DNA of 64,000 bases from Paenibacillus eucommiae. Its GTDB lineage: Bacteria > Bacillota > Bacilli > Paenibacillales > NBRC-103111. The notes beneath the pieces were generated by a model. The model did not search any database. It saw only the letters and a list, made by a program, of their open reading frames with translations, and was not told the origin of the DNA. The stretch lies in contig NZ_JAGGLB010000021.1 of assembly GCF_017874215.1 (NCBI RefSeq), positions 62,001 through 126,000 on the forward strand. Reading direction: 5' to 3'. This document shows, piece by piece, positions 8,836-17,147 of the stretch. Position 1 is the first letter of the stretch. Each line of letters starts with the position of its first letter. A program made the position numbers and the translations under genes.

Positions 8836-10010
8836 AGCAAGCCATCATGTCCTGGCTCGAAAGGAATAGCGGTGATTTGGAGCAAACGTACCATCATTTG
8901 CACGCAAATGCGGAAATTAGCTGGGAAGAGCAGGCGACGACTGCTTTTCTTCAGCAGGCTCTTGAACAAATGGGAGTGGCCAGCCGCACCTTTGACGAGC
9001 ATACCGGTGTGGTAGCTGAATGGGCAGGGGAGACAGCGGCAGCAGGATCGGGTGGCGGTGGCGGCCCGGTGGCAGCCCTGCGTTCCGATATCGATGCTTT
9101 ATGGCAAAACGTAGATGGCGTTTGGAAAGCCAATCATTCCTGCGGGCATGATGCCCATATGACGATGGTTTTATTTGCCTTGAAATGCTTGAAGGAAATT
9201 GGCTATCAGCCTCCAGGCAAGCTTGTCGTTATTTTTCAGCCTGCTGAGGAAACGGGGGAAGGTGCCCGGAGGATGGTGCAGCTCGGCATAGTGGACGATG
9301 TGGATTATTTGCTCGGTATTCATCTTCGCCCTGCTAAGGAAGTGAAGTTTGGCCAGGCGTCGAGCGCCATTTACCACGGAGCGGCTGCCTTTCTGGAAGG
9401 CAGTGTGAGCGGGCGTCAGGCGCATGCCTCCCGGCCTAACGATGGCATCAATGTCATTGATGCACTGGCAGCCATCGTAAACGCGGTCAACGCGGTGAAG
9501 GTGGACCCGATGGTTCCAGCCTCGTGCAAGGTTACCAAGCTGACTGTGGATAATAAAAGCGTCAATATCATTCCGGACATTGGCAGCTTTGCGATCGATG
9601 TACGTGCACAAACGAATCAAGCCATCGAAGACCTCCTGCAAAAAGTCGAAGCGGCTGTAACCCTGGCTGGCAGTATGAATGGCGCTCAGGTGGAGCTGCG
9701 TGTTGGAGCGAGAATGGCAGCGGCGGTTCCAAATAAGCATATGGAGAAGGTTGTAGGCGAGGCGATTGTGGATGTTATAGGCGATGCTGGTTTTGTAAAC
9801 CCAACGGTTACACCGGGGGGAGAGGATTTCCATTATTACCCATTATTAAAGCCTAACGTGCAAGCTACTATGATTGGTCTGGGTTGTGATTTGCTTCCCG
9901 GTCTGCACCATCCGCAAATGAAATTTAATTTGGATGCACTGCGTCTCGGAACCGCGATGCTGGCTTTGTCTGTGGTGAAATTATTGGACTCGAAAGGAAC
10001 TGAAAGCTGA
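8832..10010 (+). CDS. M20-family N-acyl-amino-acid amidohydrolase (probable N-succinyl-L-amino-acid desuccinylase)
   Basis: Metal-dependent cytosolic deacylase of the M20D/hippurate-hydrolase type, 392 aa. The metal-binding and catalytic landmarks are present: NHSCGHDAHM (about 100-109), PAEETGEGA (about 137-145), the dimerisation-domain motif GRQAHASRPNDG (about 195-206), GGEDFHYY (about 329) and a final GLHHPQ (about 357). A Gly-rich run (GSGGGGG, near residue 73) precedes the conserved AALRSDIDAL strand. It overlaps the preceding gene by four bases and the following gene by one, so all three are almost certainly co-translated. In the inferred pathway it removes the acyl group from the L-product made by the racemase. 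Other N-acyl-amino-acid substrates cannot be excluded. Confidence 0.85.
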   Translation: MKQAIMSWLERNSGDLEQTYHHLHANAEISWEEQATTAFLQQALEQMGVASRTFDEHTGVVAEWAGETAAAGSGGGGGPVAALRSDIDALWQNVDGVWKANHSCGHDAHMTMVLFALKCLKEIGYQPPGKLVVIFQPAEETGEGARRMVQLGIVDDVDYLLGIHLRPAKEVKFGQASSAIYHGAAAFLEGSVSGRQAHASRPNDGINVIDALAAIVNAVNAVKVDPMVPASCKVTKLTVDNKSVNIIPDIGSFAIDVRAQTNQAIEDLLQKVEAAVTLAGSMNGAQVELRVGARMAAAVPNKHMEKVVGEAIVDVIGDAGFVNPTVTPGGEDFHYYPLLKPNVQATMIGLGCDLLPGLHHPQMKFNLDALRLGTAMLALSVVKLLDSKGTES

Positions 10011-11119
10011 TGCGTATAAACCGAATTATTTTGAGACATTTGAAAATGAAATTAATCCATCCTTTTACTACTAGCTTCGGCACGATGCGGGATAAGGAGT
10101 TCATTCTGGTTGAGGCTATAGATCACGATGGCGTATCCGGCTGGGCAGAATCTGTTGCGTTCCCGGAGCCTTCCTATAATGAAGAAACGTTGAGAACAAA
10201 TTGGCACATGCTGGAGAGCTTTTTAATTCCAATTGTTCAGGGAAGAGAGATAGAGCATCCGGGCGAGATTACCGGGCTTTTGCAGCATATTAGGGGTAAT
10301 CATATGGCTAAATCGGCATTGGAAGGAGCTTACTGGGATCTCTATGCCAAAAAGCAGGGCATCCCTCTAGCCGCAGCCATCGGTGGGAAGAAACAGGAAA
10401 TTGAGGTGGGGGTCAGTATTGGCATCAAGAACTCACCAGCCGAGCTGCTGGAAACCATTGCAAGCAATGTTGCAAAAGGTTATAAGCGCATTAAAATCAA
10501 AATCAAGCCAGGCTGGGATGTTGACATTGTGGCTGAAGTGCGTAAGCATTTCCCGCAAATAGCTCTGATGGTGGATGCCAATTCAGCCTATACGTTAGCG
10601 GATGTGGAGCATTTAAAGCAGCTGGATGCTTTTTCTCTGATGATGATTGAGCAGCCTTTTGCCTATAATGATCTGATTGATCATAGCGAGCTGCAGAAGC
10701 AGGTGCAGACCCCTATTTGCCTGGATGAATGTATTCATTCAAGTGAGGATGCCAGAAAGGCTATTCAAATAGGAAGCGGAAAAATCATCAACGTAAAAAT
10801 CGGCAGGGTAGGCGGTATTCAGGAAGCGATCAAGCTGCATAACGTATGCCAGGAATCCGGCGTCGATGTTTGGTGCGGAGGCATGCTGGAGTCGGGAATC
10901 GGACGCGCGCATAATATCGCCATTTCCAGTCTCGCTGGCTTCACCTTGCCTGGGGATACTGCAGCCTCTGCTAATTATTGGGAGGAAGATATTATCGAAC
11001 CAGAGGTCGTGGTTCATGATGGCCTGATTCGTATTCCTGAAAAGCCGGGTATTGGATATGCGCCTGTGGTCAAGCGGATTCAGGAGCGTACCGAGTATGA
11101 GCAGAGCTTTCTTTTTTAA
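10010..11119 (+). CDS. N-acyl(succinyl)amino-acid racemase / MenC-like enolase-superfamily enzyme
   Basis: Enolase-superfamily enzyme of the o-succinylbenzoate synthase / N-succinylamino-acid racemase group, 369 aa. Visible landmarks: the K-x-K acid/base motif in RIKIKIKPGWD (about 160), metal ligands in MVDANSAY (about 188), IEQPF (about 213) and CLDECIHS (about 238), and the second catalytic Lys in INVKIGRVGG (about 263). The ATG shares one base with the upstream stop (TGATG). No menaquinone genes are nearby and the partners are an acyltransferase and a deacylase, so racemisation of N-acylamino acids is favoured over menaquinone synthesis. No clear terminator follows; the ROK gene starts 104 bp on. 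Confidence 0.85.
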   Translation: MRINRIILRHLKMKLIHPFTTSFGTMRDKEFILVEAIDHDGVSGWAESVAFPEPSYNEETLRTNWHMLESFLIPIVQGREIEHPGEITGLLQHIRGNHMAKSALEGAYWDLYAKKQGIPLAAAIGGKKQEIEVGVSIGIKNSPAELLETIASNVAKGYKRIKIKIKPGWDVDIVAEVRKHFPQIALMVDANSAYTLADVEHLKQLDAFSLMMIEQPFAYNDLIDHSELQKQVQTPICLDECIHSSEDARKAIQIGSGKIINVKIGRVGGIQEAIKLHNVCQESGVDVWCGGMLESGIGRAHNIAISSLAGFTLPGDTAASANYWEEDIIEPEVVVHDGLIRIPEKPGIGYAPVVKRIQERTEYEQSFLF

Positions 11120-11223
11120 ATAAACGCCGGGCATTACTGAGCATACATTCCTGATGTTGACGGGGGAAAGTACAACTGCTACTATTGCTTTGTCTGAATG
11201 ATGCAAGGTGAGGAGCGTGGCCA

Positions 11224-12366
11224 GTGAGGGATTTGACTGGAAGACCCGGACTGCTAAAAAAAATAAATGTAGCCAAAATTATGGATTTGATACGTAAACA
11301 GGGACCGATCTCGCGTGCTGATCTAGCCAGCGCTTTAGGAATAAGCAGGCCTACCGTATCGAAGCTGATTACCGATTTATTGCAGGCAGAAGCGATTGTA
11401 GAGATCGGGGAAGGTCAATCCAACGGCGGGAAAAAGCCGATTTTACTGCAAATAAATAGCAAAAATGCTTATGTAATCGGCATTCATGTAACGTATCCGA
11501 CGATTCAAGTGGCGCTTGCTGACAATATAGGAACGATGTTAACGAGAAAAGAAATTTCAGCAGATGGGAGTACTGACATTATAGGATCGATGATCGAAAC
11601 GATCTTGGCACTGTTGGAAGCTGCAGATCTGGAGGCAAGTAGTCTATCAGCAATTGGTGTAGCAATAGCGGGTATTGTTAATCCACAGTCAGGTGAGATT
11701 ATTCAAGCACGTGTATTTCCCAATTTGCAGGGAACAGAATTTAAGGACGCTTTGGAGAGTAAATTCGGGGTTCCCGTTTGGATGGACAATGATGTGTATA
11801 TGGGGTTATGGGGGCAGGCGGCTTCGTCTGAAATTCGGGAACGGAGTATTGCATTCGTGTCGATTGGTGAGCTCATCGGACTAGGGATGATGATAGAAGG
11901 AAAGCTGTACAGGGGGGCGAAGCTGGCAGCCGGAGAAATTGGCGATATGATTGTGGATTCCAGGCAGCAGCTTGCAGATGGATTTGAACCTGCCGGTGGT
12001 TATTTGGAGAAATATTTGAACTGGAAGGGAACCAACCGGCTTTTTTCGGCCATGGAGTCAATGGAGTCTATAGGTGAACTAACGGATGAGGCCGCAATGC
12101 GCTTGCTGTCCCAATATCAGACCCGTATTGCCTGCTGCTTGGCTAACGTTATTTGTGTTTTTGATCCGGAGCGTGTGGTTATCGGTGGAGAAATTTTACG
12201 TTTGCCAGGCTCCTTTCTGGAGGGAATCGATCAGCAGTTGAGAAATCTAAACAGCAGATCACCTAGATTGGAAGAAGCATATTACCGGGAGGATTCTGAG
12301 CTGGTTGGTAGTATTTATTATGCCCTTCAGAATGTGCACAAGGATCTGATAGATTACAGCGGTTAG
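11224..12366 (+). CDS. ROK-family transcriptional repressor (NagC/XylR type), zinc motif absent
   Basis: Sugar-responsive repressor of 380 aa. A MarR-like winged helix (about 15-65; GPISRADLASALGISRPTVS) precedes a ROK sugar-kinase-like domain (about 75-375). GTG start with GGTGAGGAG upstream. The usual ROK zinc signature C-x-C-G-x2-G-C is missing: after LAAGEIGDMIVD the sequence reads DGFEPAGGYLEKY with no Cys. It therefore keeps the fold but has lost the metal site, which may alter effector binding. It lies between the D-amino-acid operon and the ceramidase-like gene and could regulate either; the GGATAAGT array 150 bp downstream is a candidate operator region. Confidence 0.88.
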   Translation: MRDLTGRPGLLKKINVAKIMDLIRKQGPISRADLASALGISRPTVSKLITDLLQAEAIVEIGEGQSNGGKKPILLQINSKNAYVIGIHVTYPTIQVALADNIGTMLTRKEISADGSTDIIGSMIETILALLEAADLEASSLSAIGVAIAGIVNPQSGEIIQARVFPNLQGTEFKDALESKFGVPVWMDNDVYMGLWGQAASSEIRERSIAFVSIGELIGLGMMIEGKLYRGAKLAAGEIGDMIVDSRQQLADGFEPAGGYLEKYLNWKGTNRLFSAMESMESIGELTDEAAMRLLSQYQTRIACCLANVICVFDPERVVIGGEILRLPGSFLEGIDQQLRNLNSRSPRLEEAYYREDSELVGSIYYALQNVHKDLIDYSG

Positions 12367-12393
12367 TACGGGGAGCTGCCTGGGGGATTATGG

Positions 12394-12413
12394 GCAATTC
12401 CTTATGGAATTGC
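12394..12413 (+). terminator. Possible weak terminator after ROK gene
   Basis: GCAATTCC-TTAT-GGAATTGC is a perfect 8-bp hairpin followed by TTATTG, 27 bases after the ROK stop. The U-tract is poor, so termination may be partial. Confidence 0.4.
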
Positions 12414-12515
12414 TTATTGACGCTCCTATAGGCGCATGTTAAAATTTAGCTATTCTTTGGTAGTAAAGCTAACAAAGTTTCGGAGTTGCAGAATTTCTGG
12501 CAGTGCGGTCAAACC

Positions 12516-12577
12516 CGGATAAGTGCGGATAAGTACGGATAAGTAAATGGATAAGTCCTGATAAGTACGGATAATAC
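12516..12577. repeat. Short tandem array of GGATAAGT units
   Basis: Six near-tandem units of about 10 bp (CGGATAAGTG, CGGATAAGTA, CGGATAAGTAAAT, GGATAAGTCCT, GATAAGTA, CGGATAATAC) lie 60-120 bases before the ceramidase-like start. Roughly one unit per helical turn suggests a multi-site operator or a recent slippage expansion. The last unit blends into an ATAATACT sequence that could act as a -10 element. Confidence 0.6.
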
Positions 12578-12637
12578 TATGAGTTTCACTAAGTTATATG
12601 ATCGTTTTACCATTTGCAGTCAAAGGGGGAAGTTTGC

Positions 12638-13933
12638 TTGAATTCAGTATCCTTGTATGCCGGAACCTCGAGAGTCAATATTACGCCACCAGTGGGGGTC
12701 CGCTTGGATGGTTCTTATGAGCTTGAGTTTGCAGAGTACATTTTGGACGATTTGTTTGCTAATGTTGTGGTCATGGATAACGGTGGCGAGGAGATCGTAA
12801 TGATTGCGGCTGATGTATGCAGCATTCCCCGTCCTGTGATTGACGATATCATTGAACGAATTGAACAGGCCTGCCAGATTTCAAAATACAATGTGATTAT
12901 AACGCCGTCTCATACCCATGCCTCAACATCGATGGGCGCAAGCCCCATGGGAGAGATGACCGTCCATTGGGATTACGTTGAACAAGTGAAGCAAAAAATG
13001 GTCGAAGCTGTCAACGCTGCAAGAAGTGAAAAGCAGCTTGTTCGCTTAGGTGTAGGCAGATCAAGCAATCCGAATCACGTATTTAACCGCCGTTTGACTG
13101 CGCCTGATGGATCCATTCGGATGAATTTTGTGCTGGACGATTACGAGGGCTGTACATCAGAGGGAGCTGTTGATCCGGAAGTGGTTGTCATTAAATTAGT
13201 GAATGAGCATAATCAGGCTGTTGCTTTTATCGTTAATTATGCTTTACATAATAATGCCGCTGGCCGGCCGCACATCAGCGCCGATATTTCCGGTTATATG
13301 ACCAAAGTGCTGCAAGCTGTATTTGGAGAGCAAGCTGTTGTGCTGTTTTTGCCAGGGGCGTGTGGGGATATTAATTGGATTGATTTCCAAAGTGACTGGA
13401 CAAATCCGGATACCTATAAAAAGGTTGGAATGGGGCTGGCCGGAACCGTTATCGAAATGGACCCGATGCTTGAGTTTCCTGAACAATTAAATGTGAAGAT
13501 GACGCATTCAAAGGTTTATATTCCAGAGCGCCCATACTCGGATCGGGATACAAAGGTAGATCACACATTCGGAACGACACAAGGCGATCATTTCTTCGAG
13601 TACTACAGGAAGGCGAGAGCACTTTACGAAAATGATGAATTGAAGGTTCATGAATTTCATATACACTGTCTGACAATTGGCAATGAAATTGCACTGCTGA
13701 CCAATCCCGCTGAATTGTTTGTTGAAATCGGAATGGATATTAAAGCGTCATCCCCCTATCCCTATACACTGCTTGCTACACTGACGAATGGCCTGGCTGG
13801 ATACGTACCGACAAAAGAAGCTTTTGAGCAGGGCGGATATGAGATCCGTAAATTCCCTATGTTCAGTCATCTGGCTATAGATGCGTGTGACCGGTTTACA
13901 GAAGCAAGCCTGGAACTACTTAACGAAAAATAG
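12638..13933 (+). CDS. Neutral/alkaline ceramidase-like metal-dependent hydrolase, cytosolic
   Basis: 431-aa protein resembling the N-terminal catalytic domain of neutral/alkaline non-lysosomal ceramidases (PF04734). Matching elements are GTSRVNITPPVGV at the N-terminus, the metal/catalytic TPSHTHAST (about 89-97), a mid-region His/Gly motif HNNAAGRPHISADISGYM (about 204-221) and LPGACGDINW (about 237-246). There is no signal peptide and no C-terminal Ig-like domain, so it should be cytosolic and shorter than classic ceramidases. AAAGGGGGA lies 7 bases before a TTG at 12638; an in-frame TTG at 12614 has no ribosome binding site. Such short relatives occur in many carbohydrate clusters with unknown substrate, so amide or ester hydrolysis on a sugar-derived compound is as plausible as ceramide cleavage. 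Confidence 0.75.
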   Translation: MNSVSLYAGTSRVNITPPVGVRLDGSYELEFAEYILDDLFANVVVMDNGGEEIVMIAADVCSIPRPVIDDIIERIEQACQISKYNVIITPSHTHASTSMGASPMGEMTVHWDYVEQVKQKMVEAVNAARSEKQLVRLGVGRSSNPNHVFNRRLTAPDGSIRMNFVLDDYEGCTSEGAVDPEVVVIKLVNEHNQAVAFIVNYALHNNAAGRPHISADISGYMTKVLQAVFGEQAVVLFLPGACGDINWIDFQSDWTNPDTYKKVGMGLAGTVIEMDPMLEFPEQLNVKMTHSKVYIPERPYSDRDTKVDHTFGTTQGDHFFEYYRKARALYENDELKVHEFHIHCLTIGNEIALLTNPAELFVEIGMDIKASSPYPYTLLATLTNGLAGYVPTKEAFEQGGYEIRKFPMFSHLAIDACDRFTEASLELLNEK

Positions 13934-13984
13934 TAGCAGGGCAGGGTGCTTGGGTTGGGAAGAGCAATCCTGCAGCAGCTCGCC

Positions 13985-14541
13985 TACCTCGAAATGAGCG
14001 TGTGCTTTACTTAACGATGTTTTTCATCGTTAAAGTAGGTGTTTCTAGGTCACCCTGTTACGTTAATGATGATTTTCATCGTTAAAAGATGGCAGATGGC
14101 CTCAGCGGGTGATTAAAAGGGATTTTAACGATGTTTTTCATTGTTAAAGTAAGGTTGTGGAGACAGGGTGGTGCATTTAGCGATGAAAAACATCGTTAAA
14201 GTATCGTTAAAGTATCAGCTCCTCCTCAGCTGCGCGGGCTCTTCATCTCCAGTGTCTGCGCCAACTAGGAAAGGAATCTCCCCTAAACAAGAGAAAAAAC
14301 TTTGCTGGTTGTTCGTTTGAGCTTGGTGATTCTGCGATTCGTGCGATTGTAACTGAAGATAGGGAAGGGATGTGGGCGGAAGAGCGTTAGCGCCAGCCTT
14401 TAAAGATTTGTTCCTACCTCCACATCCATTCCACTCAAGGGAACAAATCTTTAAAAGCGGCTGGAGCCTACATCCCTTCCCTCCGCAACGCACCCGCGTC
14501 ACGAACATGCACCTCAACGGACGCCGCTAGGCGTCTTTTTT
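13985..14541 (+). repeat. Composite intergenic element, copy B (most complete 3' end)
   Basis: Contains all four small hairpins (about 14010-14210, with a local ATCGTTAAAGT duplication after the fourth), the GTTCGTTTGAGCTTGGTG module, the large hairpin (outer arms 14361-14376 and 14467-14482; inner stem TTAAAGATTTGTTCC / GGAACAAATCTTTAA) and an intact terminator-like end. It follows the ceramidase-like gene and shares its 5' flank (GAAATGAGC) with copy E. Apparent open frames inside it are not credible genes. Confidence 0.85.
14520..14541 (+). terminator. Terminator ending repeat copy B
   Basis: GACGCC-GCTA-GGCGTC followed by six T forms a compact rho-independent terminator exactly at the 3' border of the element. 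The corresponding ends of copies A', C and D are degenerate, and in copy E a MITE interrupts the same GCTA loop. Confidence 0.8.
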
Positions 14542-14793
14542 CTGTCAAAAATGAGGACGGCAAAATTAAGAATGAAGAAATGGCTGCCGTTGCGGACACA
14601 GGAGACCTTATTTGTGACAAAACACCCTTTTTCGGGATGCTTACGGACCTCAGATCCGTTATTTTCAGGAAAAGGAGCAAATTTACCCTCAAATAAGAGG
14701 AATAGCGGAACTCATGTCCGTAAACATCCCAATTGTCATGAAAATTCAAGAATAACGGATCCAGTTTCCGTAAGCTGCTTGATTTGCTCTGCC

Positions 14794-14858
14794 CTTCACA
14801 CCAGCTTCACACCAGCTCACTTCAGCTCCACTTCAGCTCCACTTCAGCTCTACTCCAG
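14794..14858. repeat. 11-bp phased tandem array
   Basis: Six units: CTTCACACCAG twice, CTCACTTCAG, CTCCACTTCAG twice, CTCTACTCCAG. The period is about one DNA turn and the position is in the long leader of the permease operon. Confidence 0.65.
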
Positions 14859-15082
14859 GTTTACATCACTCGAGCGCCATTCCTCCTGCCCACCCCAACC
14901 TCCACTCCGCTACCCATTACTATTCTAATTCTTGAATCCCGGATAACTATTCATCTTTTTTGAGACAATGCTTATATTTTGACCTTGCTCTTTTTTAGAA
15001 TTGGACAGTACTGGTCGTTTTAGGTGTTTTCATAGCTGGTGGATTCCTTTTATGATGAGATCACATTAGTGGGAGTGATGCG

Positions 15083-15130
15083 CTCAACCGTGCACTTAGC
15101 CATACAATCAACCATGCAGTCAACGATATA
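15083..15130. repeat. 12-bp four-unit array just upstream of the permease gene
   Basis: CTCAACCGTGCA, CTTAGCCATACA, ATCAACCATGCA and GTCAACGATATA follow one another without gaps, about 30 bases before the ribosome binding site. Degenerate but in strict 12-bp register; it may be an operator array or old tandem duplication. Confidence 0.5.
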
Positions 15131-15178
15131 AGATCAGCATGGTTTCAATGTGACCATCAGAGGAGGAAATTATCGCAC

Positions 15179-16207
15179 ATGAAAGCCGACGCCGTACCAA
15201 ATGCCATACCTAATGCCATACCTAATAGCGGGCTTAACAGGCCTAGCGGATCTGGCGAACCTAGTGTCATGTCCAGCAAAAAGCCAAACCCTAAGCCGAA
15301 CAGATTTGTCCGGAGTGTACGCAAGAATGGAGCACTACTTTTACTCGCGCTGCCGGGGATTTTGATGCTGTTTGTTTTTTCGTATTTGCCGATGGGCGGG
15401 ATGATTATTGCCTTTAAGGATTATACGTACAAGCATGGGATTTTCGGAAGCAAGTGGGTAGGTTTTAAAAATTTCGAGTTTTTGTTTGCTACGGATGATG
15501 CGTGGAGAATTACGTTTAATACTTTATTTTTAAATGGCTTATTTATTTCTATTGGTTTGATTGTGTCGGTCAGTCTGGCGCTTATTATGAATGAGGTGAA
15601 GAGCAAGTGGGTGAATAGTGTGGTGCAATCTGCATTGTTTTTCCCGTTCCTGCTGTCTTGGGTTATCGTTAGTTATTTTGCCTATGCGCTGCTCACATCG
15701 ACGGGACTGGTAAATCAAGCGCTGCAGGGGTTAGGGATTGATCCCGTTCTTTTTTATAATAATCCGCAGTATTGGCCTCTGATTTTGACGCTTGTGTATA
15801 TATGGAAAAATGCAGGGTACTTCAGCATCATTTATTTAGCCAGCATTCTCGGGATCAGCCCGGATTATTATGAAGCCGCCAAAATAGATGGCGCAAGCAA
15901 GCTTCAGCAAATCAGGTATATTACGCTGCCATTGCTTATTCCCGTTATCATCATTATGACGCTGCTGCAGCTGGGGCGCATTTTCTATGCTGACTTTGGA
16001 TTATTTTATAATGTGACAAGAGATTCCGGGATGCTGTATGCCACTACAGATGTTATTGATACGTATGTGTTTCGGATGTTCCGTACAGTAGGGGATGTTG
16101 GTATGGCATCTGCGGCAGGTTTTTATCAAGCGATTGTAGGCTTTATCCTGGTGCTTGGCTCGAACCTTATTGTCCGCAAAATAGATAAAGAGAAGGCACT
16201 TTTTTAA
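15179..16207 (+). CDS. ABC sugar transporter permease (LplB/YteP type)
   Basis: Inner-membrane permease subunit of a CUT1-type oligosaccharide importer, 342 aa. Six transmembrane segments are expected from about residue 55, starting with GALLLLALPGILMLFVFSYLPMGGMIIAFKDY, a block typical of LplB proteins. The ATPase-contact EAA loop is present (YYEAAKIDGASKLQQIRYITLPLL, abbreviated here as EAAKIDGA). AGGAGGA lies 12 bases before the ATG. The soluble N-terminus (about 45 aa) carries two copies of a 12-bp repeat (AATGCCATACCT, 15200-15223) coding for N-A-I-P. It pairs with the next permease and the lipoprotein at 19667. No ATPase is encoded nearby, as is usual for this family. Confidence 0.92.
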   Translation: MKADAVPNAIPNAIPNSGLNRPSGSGEPSVMSSKKPNPKPNRFVRSVRKNGALLLLALPGILMLFVFSYLPMGGMIIAFKDYTYKHGIFGSKWVGFKNFEFLFATDDAWRITFNTLFLNGLFISIGLIVSVSLALIMNEVKSKWVNSVVQSALFFPFLLSWVIVSYFAYALLTSTGLVNQALQGLGIDPVLFYNNPQYWPLILTLVYIWKNAGYFSIIYLASILGISPDYYEAAKIDGASKLQQIRYITLPLLIPVIIIMTLLQLGRIFYADFGLFYNVTRDSGMLYATTDVIDTYVFRMFRTVGDVGMASAAGFYQAIVGFILVLGSNLIVRKIDKEKALF

Positions 16208-16235
16208 AAAAAGCACAGCTGAAGGAGAGAGCACA

Positions 16236-17099
16236 ATGAATGCCTCGGTTCTGATTAGACCCTTATTTCACATTTTTTTGTTATTGCTTTGTATCGTATG
16301 TATCGCACCGCTGGTGCTGGTCATTTCCACCTCGTTCACCTCTGAGCAGAGTCTGGTGCTGAATGGATATCGCTTATTTCCCCAGGAGTTTACGGTATAT
16401 GCCTATAAGTATGTGCTCAAAGGAACGACGCTGATTTATACTTCCTACGGGGTTACTGTCCTTACGACGCTTGTTGGAACAGTACTCAGCCTTTCGATAA
16501 CAGCGATGCTCGCTTATCCTTTGTCGCGTCAAGATTTTAAGCTGAAAAGCCCGCTTTCGTTTTATATTTTTTTCACGATGCTGTTTAATGGAGGGCTCAT
16601 TCCTTTCTATATTTTGGTCACGCAATACCTTCATCTAAAGGATACGCTGTGGGCGCTTATTTTGCCTTATTTGGTCCAGCCGTTTTATGTGCTGCTGATG
16701 CGCACTTTTTTCTCGGAGATACCTGCATCGCTCATTGAAGCTGCGAAAATTGAAGGAGCGGGTGAATTTCGTACCTTTTTCCAGATTGTACTGCCTTTAT
16801 CGACTCCGATTCTGGCAACTGTAGGGCTGTTTATGGCTCTGATTTATTGGAATGACTGGTACTTAAGCCTATTGTTTATTGATAATCACAAGCTGCTTAC
16901 CCTGCAGTATTTGCTCGTGATGCTCACGTCGAATATCGATGCGATGCTTAATAACCCCAACTCCAGCATGGCTGTCATTCCGGCGGAAACCTCGCGTATG
17001 GCTATGGCCGTATTGGCTATCGGTCCTATTATTTTTGTATACCTCTTTTTCCAGCGGTTTTTCGTGAGGGGGTTGACAATCGGGGCTGTAAAAGGATAA
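16236..17099 (+). CDS. ABC sugar transporter permease (LplC/YtcP type)
   Basis: Second permease of the importer, 287 aa with about six transmembrane helices. It begins PLFHIFLLLLCIVCIAPLVLVISTSFTS, has the EAA loop (LIEAAKIEGAGEFRTFFQ) and ends with the family-typical FFVRGLTIGAVKG. AGGAG precedes the ATG, and the gap to the LplB-like gene is 28 bp, so both are one transcript. Its partners are the permease at 15179 and the substrate-binding lipoprotein at 19667; the AraC regulator lies between them. Confidence 0.92.
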   Translation: MNASVLIRPLFHIFLLLLCIVCIAPLVLVISTSFTSEQSLVLNGYRLFPQEFTVYAYKYVLKGTTLIYTSYGVTVLTTLVGTVLSLSITAMLAYPLSRQDFKLKSPLSFYIFFTMLFNGGLIPFYILVTQYLHLKDTLWALILPYLVQPFYVLLMRTFFSEIPASLIEAAKIEGAGEFRTFFQIVLPLSTPILATVGLFMALIYWNDWYLSLLFIDNHKLLTLQYLLVMLTSNIDAMLNNPNSSMAVIPAETSRMAMAVLAIGPIIFVYLFFQRFFVRGLTIGAVKG

Positions 17100-17147
17100 T
17101 TAGCTTAGCTGTAGTTCTTTAGCTGATGTTCTGGAGTGGAGGATGTT

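Larger units (their letters stand above)
14542..15178. other. Intergenic region before the first transporter operon
   Basis: About 640 bp with no convincing gene. It holds two phased repeat arrays (14794-14858 and 15083-15130) and several dispersed ACGGA-type inverted segments. No promoter stands out clearly. The open frame at 14551-14928 has no ribosome binding site and runs through the repeats. Confidence 0.5.
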
